From contig JBBDYH010000042.1 in NCBI GenBank assembly GCA_040901795.1, positions 1 through 38,333 on the forward strand: DNA of 38,333 bases, given 5' to 3'. Made by a program: the position numbers and the translations under genes. Position 1 is the first letter of the stretch. Each line of letters begins with the position of its first letter. Source of the DNA: JBBDYH01 sp040901795 (GTDB lineage: Bacteria > Planctomycetota > Planctomycetia > Pirellulales > JALHPA01). Below are positions 31,807-38,333 of the stretch, piece after piece. The notes under the pieces are model-generated. The model was not told where the DNA came from. It saw nothing but the letters and a program-made list of their open reading frames with translations, and ran no database searches.

Positions 31807-32358
31807 ATGACACTTCACAATTCCACATCTGCAGCGTTTCGCGAATCTGTCGCGCTCATGGTGAAATTGCATGACTTGATGACGATCGGTGATCCAGACG
31901 GAGCGGAAGCTGATGCCATCCGCGACTCCATGGAACAGCCCTGGTACGCGATGAATAGCGCCGAGCAGCAATTGATACGTGGCCTATCGACGGATCTATA
32001 CAGGATTGGCCAAAGCCGTACGGCAAACGGAAAACCGACGTCTGCATCCTTGCAAGACTTGCAGGGCCGTGTTGCATCGGGAGACTGGCATGAGCTTCTC
32101 AGCCTAGTGCGTGAAAATGAATTAATTCTTTCGCCGGAGCGGGTTGCAATGCTTCGTGGACTCGCATGGGCAAACCTGCAGCTTTTCGAGCCGGCCATAG
32201 AGTTTTTGCAAGAGGCGATTCGCCTGTCTCCTGGCGATAAGGAGGCACGATTATTATTGTTGTCATGTTTGGTTCAAGCCGGACGTACCGATGAAGCCGT
32301 CCGTGTCGCGGCCGAATCAACAGACCGAAGCACTTTAGAACTCGCAACGAGCATGTAG
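31807..32358 (+). CDS. Helical repeat protein, possible immunity partner
   Basis: A 183-residue protein. The N-terminal part (AEADAIRDSMEQPWYAMNSA and LSTDLYRIG) resembles a small helical domain seen in planctomycete proteins paired with toxin-like genes. From about residue 85 there are two TPR-like helix pairs (RGLAWANLQLFEPAIEFLQE; LLLLSCLVQAGRTDEAVRVA). It starts 6 bases after the toxin candidate, so the two form one operon. TPR-like partners often bind and block small toxins. The pairing is inferred from position only. Confidence 0.5.
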   Translation: MTLHNSTSAAFRESVALMVKLHDLMTIGDPDGAEADAIRDSMEQPWYAMNSAEQQLIRGLSTDLYRIGQSRTANGKPTSASLQDLQGRVASGDWHELLSLVRENELILSPERVAMLRGLAWANLQLFEPAIEFLQEAIRLSPGDKEARLLLLSCLVQAGRTDEAVRVAAESTDRSTLELATSM

Positions 32359-32407
32359 CGGTCGTCGAAGGCTCCGATCGAGGAATCTCTGAACCCCGAA
32401 CCTTTCC

Positions 32408-33007
32408 ATGCAACCCTTCACCAAGCACGCCGGCCTGGTCGCTCCGATGGACCGGGCCAATGTCGATACCGACCAGATCATCCCCAAGCAATTCCTCAAG
32501 CGGATTGAGCGGACGGGCTTCGGGCAGTTTCTCTTTTTCGATTGGCGCTTTCGCGACGACGGATCAGAGAACCCGGATTTCGAGCTGAATCGGCCGGAAT
32601 ATCGCGGCGCCAGCGTGCTGTTGACGCGGCGTAACTTCGGTTGTGGATCGAGCCGCGAGCACGCCCCCTGGGCACTTGCCGATTATGGCTATCGCGTGTT
32701 GATTGCGCCCAGCTTCGCCGACATCTTCTACAACAACTGCTTCAAGAACGGCATGTTGCCGATTCGTTTGGATGATGCGGCGGTGGACGACTTGTTCGCG
32801 CGGACTGCGAGATTTCCCGGATACAAGTTGACCGCCGACCTGGAGAATTGCCGGCTGAGCGACGAGCACGGTCTGGATCGCCCATTCGAGATCGAATCAT
32901 TTCGTCGCCACTGTCTCTTGCACGGACTCGACGACATTGCCCTGACGCTTGAGCACGCAGAGGAAATCGCGGCCTTTGAGCGATCGCGCGGGCTGGCGCC
33001 GGTTTAG
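32408..33007 (+). CDS. leuD: 3-isopropylmalate dehydratase small subunit
   Basis: A 199-residue partner of LeuC that forms the swivelling domain of the enzyme. VDTDQIIPKQFLKRI and RRNFGCGSSREHAPWAL are the two conserved substrate-binding blocks, and SFADIFYNNCFKNGMLPI follows as in all LeuD proteins. The length is normal. The upstream 50 bases contain a TGAACCCCGAACC run related to the heptamer repeat. It is separated from leuC by the two-gene cassette at 31390-32358 and may need its own promoter. Confidence 0.95.
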   Translation: MQPFTKHAGLVAPMDRANVDTDQIIPKQFLKRIERTGFGQFLFFDWRFRDDGSENPDFELNRPEYRGASVLLTRRNFGCGSSREHAPWALADYGYRVLIAPSFADIFYNNCFKNGMLPIRLDDAAVDDLFARTARFPGYKLTADLENCRLSDEHGLDRPFEIESFRRHCLLHGLDDIALTLEHAEEIAAFERSRGLAPV

Positions 33008-33043
33008 GCGCACTGACGTTGAGGGGCCGCTGAGGAAACCGTC

Positions 33044-34270
33044 ATGAACATGCTCGATCGGCTGTTCGGAGCGCCCAGCCGCGAAAAGTTCGCGCGACTG
33101 GTGATGACCGGCATCCGCCGGGCCGGCGACGAGCGTAAGATTCACTTTGACCGCAACCAGTTTTGCCTCCGCCCCGAGGGGTATGACGTTTCGGTCATGA
33201 ACCTCTCAAATGTCTATGCGGAGTTCTGTGCCGCGGACAAAGCGATTCGCCCCAAGTTGCTGATTAACGTCGTCCGCAACTGGTTTGCGGATCGGCGGTC
33301 GCTTCCCGACGCGTTCGAGGACGTACACCCGGACCTGCTGCCGACGGTTCGTTCGCGGGCGTATTTCGAGTTCGCCCTGCTGCAGTTGAAGCTCGAAGGG
33401 GCCGCGGCTATGGACTATCCGCAACAAATTCTGGCCGATCACCTGGCCATCGGCCTGGTTTACGATCTGCCCGATTCGATGCGGACGATTGTAGGGCAGG
33501 ACTTGGAAAACTGGGGCGTGACGTTCTACGAGGCGCTCGAAACTGCCTGCGCGAACTTGCGGCAAAAGGAAGATCCGGTCTTTGTCAGCCCGCACGACGG
33601 CGTTTATCTCTCGGCCACCGGGGACAACTACGACGCGTCTCGGTTGATCCTCGCCGACATGGTGAATCAGTTCGACGTGCGCGGCGAGGTGATCGCGATG
33701 GTCCCCAATCGTGATACGTTGATCATCACCGGCTCGGAGAACGTGCCGGGTTTGAAGACGATGGCGGCGCGGGCCAGGCAGGCGCTGCAGGAGCCGCGGC
33801 CAATTTCAAACGTTGCCTTGCGACTGGCGGATGAGGAGTGGAGCGAATGGCTCCCGCCAGTTGGTCACGCGCTCTACCAGGAATTTGCGACGCTGCGGCT
33901 ACAATCGCTGGGGCAGCAACATGCCGAACAAAAAGAACTGCTCGACGCGCATTATCAGAAAACAGGGCGCGACGTGCTCGTGGCTACGTTCTCCGGCGCG
34001 CAGAACAGTCAGACCGGTGAAATCAAAAGCTATTGCGTCTGGTCCGAAGGCGTCGAAGCGCTGCTGCCCAAAACGGATCTGCTCTATTTCTTCCGGCCGG
34101 AAGAAGCAGAGGACGACAGGTCTGTCATCGCTGCTACCTGGGAAGCGGTGGAAAACACGCTTGCGCCGCTCCTGGAACCGCAGGAACTTTATCCACCGCG
34201 ATATCGTGTGAGTTCGTTTCCAACTGGCGCCCAGTTGCAACGGTTACAAGGGTGGGCGAATAGGTCATGA
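33044..34270 (+). CDS. DUF1444-like protein
   Basis: A 408-residue soluble protein. The N-terminus NMLDRLFGAPSREKFARLVM is followed by IHFDRNQFCLRPEGYDVSVM; the middle contains AMVPNRDTLIITGSEN, which fits DUF1444/YtpQ proteins. The function of the family is not known. It starts 36 bases after leuD and is probably in the same transcript, followed 33 bases later by the small TPR-like gene. No membrane segment or signal is seen. Confidence 0.65.
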   Translation: MNMLDRLFGAPSREKFARLVMTGIRRAGDERKIHFDRNQFCLRPEGYDVSVMNLSNVYAEFCAADKAIRPKLLINVVRNWFADRRSLPDAFEDVHPDLLPTVRSRAYFEFALLQLKLEGAAAMDYPQQILADHLAIGLVYDLPDSMRTIVGQDLENWGVTFYEALETACANLRQKEDPVFVSPHDGVYLSATGDNYDASRLILADMVNQFDVRGEVIAMVPNRDTLIITGSENVPGLKTMAARARQALQEPRPISNVALRLADEEWSEWLPPVGHALYQEFATLRLQSLGQQHAEQKELLDAHYQKTGRDVLVATFSGAQNSQTGEIKSYCVWSEGVEALLPKTDLLYFFRPEEAEDDRSVIAATWEAVENTLAPLLEPQELYPPRYRVSSFPTGAQLQRLQGWANRS

Positions 34271-34303
34271 TTGAGGCGGAAGAGTCACGAAAGGAACACC
34301 CCG

Positions 34304-34630
34304 ATGACTAGCTCGCGCCGTGACAAGATCGAAGCCTTGCTCGCCGAGGAGCCGGGCGACCAGTTCCTGCGCTATGGTCTCGCGATGGAACTCGAAAAGG
34401 AAGCCAACCACGAAGCGAGCCTGAACCATCTGGCGAGCTTGCAGCGCGACGCCACGCCGTATGTGCCCTCGTTCTTTATGGCCGCGCAACAGCTCGCGCG
34501 GTTGGGGCGAGTCGACGATGCGCGAACGGCGCTTCGCGCGGGGATCGTCCAGGCGCGCCAGCAGGGAGACGGGCACGCTGCAGCGGAAATGAGCGAATTC
34601 CTGGTGGGCTTGGGCAGCCGCGGCGAATAA
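34304..34630 (+). CDS. Small TPR-like protein
   Basis: A 108-residue helical protein starting MTSSRRDKIEALLAEEPGD. The pairs of helices (FLRYGLAMELEKEANHEASL; SFFMAAQQLARLGRVDDARTALRAG) follow the tetratricopeptide spacing. The start has GAAAGGA about 9 bases upstream. It follows the DUF1444-like gene by 33 bases, so co-transcription is likely. A role as a protein-interaction scaffold is all that can be said. Confidence 0.7.
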   Translation: MTSSRRDKIEALLAEEPGDQFLRYGLAMELEKEANHEASLNHLASLQRDATPYVPSFFMAAQQLARLGRVDDARTALRAGIVQARQQGDGHAAAEMSEFLVGLGSRGE

Positions 34631-34797
34631 TCCCGGCCGCATCCGCGAATAGATCGCTGGTGCATTTCGACCGCCATCCGGTTGAGCGGAACAGCTCGGC
34701 ATGGTAAATAGGAGGGAGGGAACCGAGGAGAGAGGCTGCACGCGCCGGCACTGCCTGCCGGCGATTCGTTCGCTCTTGCGCAAAACTGGGGTACTCC

Positions 34798-35850
34798 ATG
34801 CAAGGACGTCGCTCTCTCGCCGCCGCCTTTACGCTCGTTGAGCTGCTCGTGGTGATTGCGATCATCGGCATCCTCGTAAGCCTCTTGCTTCCGGCTATTC
34901 AGGAGGCGCGGGAGGCCGGTCGGCGAATAACTTGTCAGAACCACATTCGACAGATCGCGTTGGCGGTTTCGAATCACGAAAGCGCACGGTCGCGATATCC
35001 ACGCTCGGGCGAGCTTGGCCCGCTGATCGATTCACCCCTCAACGGATTGAGCGAAACCGAACTGGATCCGCGTACCGGCCGCATGCACAACTGGATGATC
35101 GCCATCCTGCCGTACTTGGAGGAGGGCGCGCTTTACGATCAATTTGATCGCACCCGGTCGCTGTTAAATCAGCCGAACGATCCACAAGCCGCCGTGCTGG
35201 CGGTGCTGATTTGTCCCAGCGATGGCGCGCGGGACCGCATTTACCGGCACCCACGGTTCACCAAGAACAGGGCGTTCGGCAAAGGCAACTACGCGGCGTA
35301 CGTCAGCCCGACACATGTGGACTTACAGCACAAACAACCCGGCGCACTCGTGGCTCATCGGGAAAACCGCATCCGCCATATTAAGGACGGAATTTCCAAG
35401 ACGATGCTCTTGGCCGAAGTCCGCACGCGCGACGACCAGCTCGATCAGCGCGGCGCCTGGGCGCTGCCGTGGGCCGGAGCGTCAGTTTTGGCCTACGACT
35501 TTCACGCGAATTACCGCCCCGGAGACCCGTATCAGCCTTACTACCCCGATTTCCTGTCCTTTGGGCAGGCCCAGCCCCCAAATAACCAGCAGTCAAACTT
35601 CGACATGCTGTACGACTGCAATGAGCAAGCCTCGCAAGTGGAGGGAATGCAGTGTGCGACCTGGACGGAAGGGTTTGAATATCATTGGCTCTCGGCGGCG
35701 CCGCGGAGCCGCCATGCCGGTGGTGTTTATGTGGCTTTCATGGATGGTCACATCGGTTTCTTGGTCGACGGCGTGGATGAGGTTTTGATGGCCTACATGA
35801 TCTCAATTGACGATCAACAAGCCGCTCCGTTTGACGAATTTGTTCGCTAG
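34798..35850 (+). CDS. DUF1559 prepilin-like protein
   Basis: A 350-residue protein. The leader MQGRRSLAAAFTLVELLVVI gives a prepilin site with F11 as first mature residue and E15 at +5, but the residue before the cut is Ala (A10) instead of the usual Gly. The hydrophobic helix and the following ITCQNHIRQIALAVSNHESA are typical of DUF1559, as is the C-terminal SRHAGGVYVAFMDGHIGFL. It is a cleaner member than the one at 10872. The inferred role is pseudopilin-like and surface-associated. The sequence upstream is purine-rich and has a GGGG about 7 bases before the ATG. Confidence 0.85.
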   Translation: MQGRRSLAAAFTLVELLVVIAIIGILVSLLLPAIQEAREAGRRITCQNHIRQIALAVSNHESARSRYPRSGELGPLIDSPLNGLSETELDPRTGRMHNWMIAILPYLEEGALYDQFDRTRSLLNQPNDPQAAVLAVLICPSDGARDRIYRHPRFTKNRAFGKGNYAAYVSPTHVDLQHKQPGALVAHRENRIRHIKDGISKTMLLAEVRTRDDQLDQRGAWALPWAGASVLAYDFHANYRPGDPYQPYYPDFLSFGQAQPPNNQQSNFDMLYDCNEQASQVEGMQCATWTEGFEYHWLSAAPRSRHAGGVYVAFMDGHIGFLVDGVDEVLMAYMISIDDQQAAPFDEFVR

Positions 35851-35876
35851 TACCGCATTCCTTGGATTCCGCCGCG

Positions 35877-36281
35877 ATGGCAGCGTGCCGCACTCGACGT
35901 ACCTGGCCTTGGATTGTCGGATCGATTACCGGTTGTCTGCTGGTGGCATTCTCGTTTGCGGGCAAGCTGCTGTTCAAACCCGAGCAAGCCTGGCCCCCCG
36001 AAAAAGCGACGGAGTACACTCAGGTTGGCATGAAGCTTCATAAGCTTTCCTATGAGATGCGCCCGGGCCGAGGGGCCGCAACGCGTGCTGAGGATCTCCG
36101 CAAGCTTTCGGCCGCGCGCGAAGAGTATCAACAAACCAGGAGTCGCTGGGAAGAGCTCCGTGAGGAGCTGGAAACGGCAAAGAAACGCGGCCAGATGCCT
36201 TTGGCCGTGCTGCGCTGGACGGGCGCCGGCATAGCGCTCTTTTGCATCGCCGGCTGGCTGGCCACGCGCCCCAGCCGATAA
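35877..36281 (+). CDS. Two-helix membrane protein, unknown
   Basis: A 134-residue protein starting MAACRTRRTWPWIVG. One helix lies at about 11-29 and a second near the C-terminus at about 109-128 (LRWTGAGIALFCIAGWLAT). Between them is a long charged helical section (EEYQQTRSRWEELREELETAKKR) that could form a coiled coil. A TTG at 35862 would add 5 residues and is an alternative start. It begins 26 bases after the DUF1559 gene and may be co-transcribed with it. No family is recognised. Confidence 0.65.
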   Translation: MAACRTRRTWPWIVGSITGCLLVAFSFAGKLLFKPEQAWPPEKATEYTQVGMKLHKLSYEMRPGRGAATRAEDLRKLSAAREEYQQTRSRWEELREELETAKKRGQMPLAVLRWTGAGIALFCIAGWLATRPSR

Positions 36282-36365
36282 ACGGATCTAATGGCGCACT
36301 CGATCACCTGCGCCTGTGCATCGGCGCCCACCACGCAGGCTGGGCGAGCAGCGATGGCGACGCTT

Positions 36366-38333
36366 CTATTTCGGCTGCGGCGGCGGACGGTGTCGCTCGC
36401 AGTTCAGAGTCTTGACGTTGGGTGTGGCGATGCACGTGTCGATCCCGTTGCCACCATCGATCAAGAGCTGGGCGTGCTGCGGGTCACTCTGCCCAAAGGC
36501 CAGAAGCGACAAAAGGTCGTTGCCGTCGTCACCGTTAAGGGCAATATCGACCAGGCCCAGGCCCTGCTCCGCGAACAGCAGGTCGGCGGCGAGATGGTCG
36601 TTGCCTTCCATGCCGTCGACGTCGACTCGGAGGTTTCCGCTCACTTCGCCCAGGTGCAGCGTGATCTTATCGTTGTGGGCGCCACCGGTGACCTGGACGC
36701 TGGGCCCTGCTTGTGGATTCTTCGGGTCCGGTGTGGCGCTAAAGCCGCCTTGCGCGTCGAGCAGGAATTCGTCGTTCCCGACGCCCAGATCGGCGAGGAT
36801 CTCAAGACTAGCCGACACGACCCCGCCGAAGCGGAATGTAACGGAGTCATTGCCGCCGCCTGCCTCGACGATGGAGCAAGGATTACTGGGGATGGCTGCC
36901 GCCTCCCAGCCCTGCTGGGCGTCAAGCAGAAAACTATCGTTTCCGTCACCCAGGTTCGCGATGATCTCTAGGTTCGCTGTCAGAGGCCCGCCAAAGCGCA
37001 ACTCAACGGAGTCATTCCCGCTGCCGGCCTCGACAAGGTTACAAGGACTGCCGGGGATTGCCGCCGCCTGCCAGCCCTGTTGGGCATCCAGCAGAAAGCT
37101 GTTGTTCCCGTCGCCCAGGTTGGCGATGATCTCAAGATTCGCTGTCAGAGGCCCGCCAAAGCGCAACAGAACGGAGTCATACCCGCCGCCTGCCTCGACA
37201 AGGAGACAAGGACCTCCGGGGATTGCTGCCGCCTGCCAGCCCTGCTCGGCATCAAGCAGAAAGCTGTTGTTTCCCTCGCCAAGTCTGGCCTGGACTTCGA
37301 GCGGTGCGCTCAGCGGCCCGCCGAAGCGGAACGCCACCGAGTCGTTCCCGTCGCCTGCCTCAACAACAATATCTGGATCGCGAGGGATTGCCGCCACCTG
37401 CAAGCCCTGTTGGGCATCCAGCAGAAAACTATCGTTCCCGTCACCCAGGTTGGCGATGATCTCAAGATTCGCTGTCAGAGGCCCGCCAAAGCGCAACACA
37501 ATGGAGTCATTCCCGCCGCCGGCCTCAACAATAACGCAAGGATCTTTGGGGATAGCCGCCGCCTCCCAGCCCTCCGGGGCCTCGAGAGTGAACGTGTTGT
37601 TCCCTTCGCCCAGATTGACGCGCAGCTCGGCGTCGAAGTGTCCGCGAACGACCGTCTTGACCACGTCGCTATCCTCGCCGCTGTCGATCGTCAGCTTGTT
37701 CTCTTGCTGATGGGTGGTCGCATGCCAAGCGAAATCGATCGTGTCCCGGCCCTCGCCTGACTTGATCGCGGTGTTGGCCACAATGATACACGGAGCGTCT
37801 GGGATGAACGCCGCGTCGAACTGCACCGTGTCTGCATCCGCGCCCATGTCGATATCGATGGTCGAGGTGAACGATCCGCCCTGGCCGGTGCGGAGCAGGT
37901 TCCAGTCGAGCGAATCTTTGCCGCCGGCCGTGGCAATCTTCACGTTCTGCACGACGATCGGCGCGGTGTAATGCGTGTGGAGCCGGATCTCATCCTTGCC
38001 GTCGCCGCCGACGTAATTGAAATTGAAGACGGTCGTATTTTGTGTTTGCTGCGGATCTTGCGGCGGAGGCGCAGACGGTTGGTCGGCGATCTCGACGCGC
38101 GACACGTTATTGCCGTCCCCCGCATCGACACTGACGTCCGCCAGTCCTGCCACGCTCGTTTCGAACAGTGAGAAATGATCGTCTCCGTCGCCGAGCGCAA
38201 CATCGAGCTGTAGGTCATTGAAATAGCTGCAGGGAATCTCAACGAGGTCCTTTCCATCCCCCGCGTCGACACTGACGTCCGCCAGTCGCGCCACGTTGGT
38301 TTCGAACAACGAGAAATGGTCGTCGCCCTCGCC
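36366..38333 (-). CDS. Giant aspartate/glycine repeat protein, 3' part (partial)
   Basis: At least 655 residues; the frame runs off the right edge of the window, so the N-terminus is missing. It consists of repeats rich in Asp, Gly and Asn (VEAGGGNDSVxLRFGGPLTANLE then NLGDGNDSFLLDAQQGWQA), in the spirit of RTX-like calcium-binding beta-roll repeats though less regular. The C-terminus (GGNGIDTCIATPNVKTLNCE) is the usual end of this planctomycete protein type, and no PEP-CTERM signal follows. It is likely an exported surface or matrix protein. A decayed relative lies at 13500-13759. Confidence 0.8.
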   Translation of the reverse strand, partial: GEGDDHFSLFETNVARLADVSVDAGDGKDLVEIPCSYFNDLQLDVALGDGDDHFSLFETSVAGLADVSVDAGDGNNVSRVEIADQPSAPPPQDPQQTQNTTVFNFNYVGGDGKDEIRLHTHYTAPIVVQNVKIATAGGKDSLDWNLLRTGQGGSFTSTIDIDMGADADTVQFDAAFIPDAPCIIVANTAIKSGEGRDTIDFAWHATTHQQENKLTIDSGEDSDVVKTVVRGHFDAELRVNLGEGNNTFTLEAPEGWEAAAIPKDPCVIVEAGGGNDSIVLRFGGPLTANLEIIANLGDGNDSFLLDAQQGLQVAAIPRDPDIVVEAGDGNDSVAFRFGGPLSAPLEVQARLGEGNNSFLLDAEQGWQAAAIPGGPCLLVEAGGGYDSVLLRFGGPLTANLEIIANLGDGNNSFLLDAQQGWQAAAIPGSPCNLVEAGSGNDSVELRFGGPLTANLEIIANLGDGNDSFLLDAQQGWEAAAIPSNPCSIVEAGGGNDSVTFRFGGVVSASLEILADLGVGNDEFLLDAQGGFSATPDPKNPQAGPSVQVTGGAHNDKITLHLGEVSGNLRVDVDGMEGNDHLAADLLFAEQGLGLVDIALNGDDGNDLLSLLAFGQSDPQHAQLLIDGGNGIDTCIATPNVKTLNCERHRPPPQPK
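36786..37775 (-). repeat. Six tandem 165-bp coding repeats
   Basis: The same landmark (CAGGTTGGCG or a close variant) occurs at 36786, 36951, 37116, 37281, 37446 and 37611, exactly 165 bases apart. Each unit encodes 55 residues. Neighbouring units are nearly identical at DNA level, for example the block GCTGTCAGAGGCCCGCCAAA in three copies, so recent duplication or gene conversion is likely. Confidence 0.85.

Noticed and set aside
36786..37775. Regular repeats that could be taken for a CRISPR array
   Set aside because: Units are 165 bases, coding and almost identical end to end, without short repeats separated by unique spacers.

Overview
The window looks like a chromosomal segment of a planctomycete (Planctomycetota, most like Pirellulales). 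This rests on gene content, since no rRNA or other marker gene is present: two DUF1559 prepilin-like proteins, a BBP7-type outer-membrane barrel, a dockerin-like PEP-CTERM protein, three Ser/Thr protein kinases, an ECF sigma factor in an operon with a kinase, several planctomycete-style small membrane proteins, and a giant aspartate/glycine repeat protein. The DNA is GC-rich throughout. The most visible exception is about 31.39-32.36 kb, between leuC and leuD. I saw no rRNA, tRNA, CRISPR array or complete insertion sequence.

Layout. 0-2.75 kb is an accessory patch: a VapBC-type PIN module, a DUF4241-like protein, and a BrnT-like/XRE module with a recognisable promoter and operator palindrome. 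2.75-9.1 kb holds transaldolase, a BBP7 barrel, small membrane proteins, and a STAS protein plus RsbW-like ATPase that look like a partner-switching pair. 9.2-13.3 kb has a KAP-like membrane P-loop ATPase, a DUF1559 protein, a soluble kinase and a 57-residue membrane protein. 13.5-20 kb has a decayed repeat-protein gene, a Tat-exported mannonate-dehydratase-like enzyme, a large K+/H+ antiporter fused to TrkA-N, CBS and PTS EIIA domains, and the PEP-CTERM protein. 20.1-22.7 kb is a two-gene operon: a kinase combining a zinc anti-sigma motif, a kinase domain and an extracytoplasmic CxxCH (haem-type) sensor, overlapping an ECF sigma gene by 4 bp. 22.9-25.1 kb has arsenate reductase, an exported rhodanese, a sterol-desaturase-family membrane protein and a PilZ protein. 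25.6-29.2 kb has a Tat-exported protein and a six-helix membrane kinase. 29.2-33 kb has a hicBA module with a frameshifted toxin, then leuC and leuD separated by a two-gene toxin/immunity-like cassette. 33-38.3 kb has a DUF1444-like protein, a TPR-like protein, a second DUF1559 protein, a small membrane protein, and the 3' part of a repeat protein with an exact 165-bp period.

How the parts may work together. Signalling dominates: three kinases, one ECF sigma, one partner-switching pair and one PilZ protein. The kinase/sigma operon is the most complete circuit: a haem or redox signal outside the membrane could be passed to a cytoplasmic kinase and anti-sigma module and then to the sigma factor encoded next to it. 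A perfect palindrome (TTGTAACG-N6-CGTTACAA) lies upstream of that operon, and a related site lies upstream of the Tat protein gene at 25.6 kb. Four toxin/antitoxin-like modules in 38 kb, one visibly decaying and one apparently inserted inside the leucine operon, suggest repeated gain and loss of small selfish cassettes. All functional assignments come from reading motifs by eye. No database search or computation was run.
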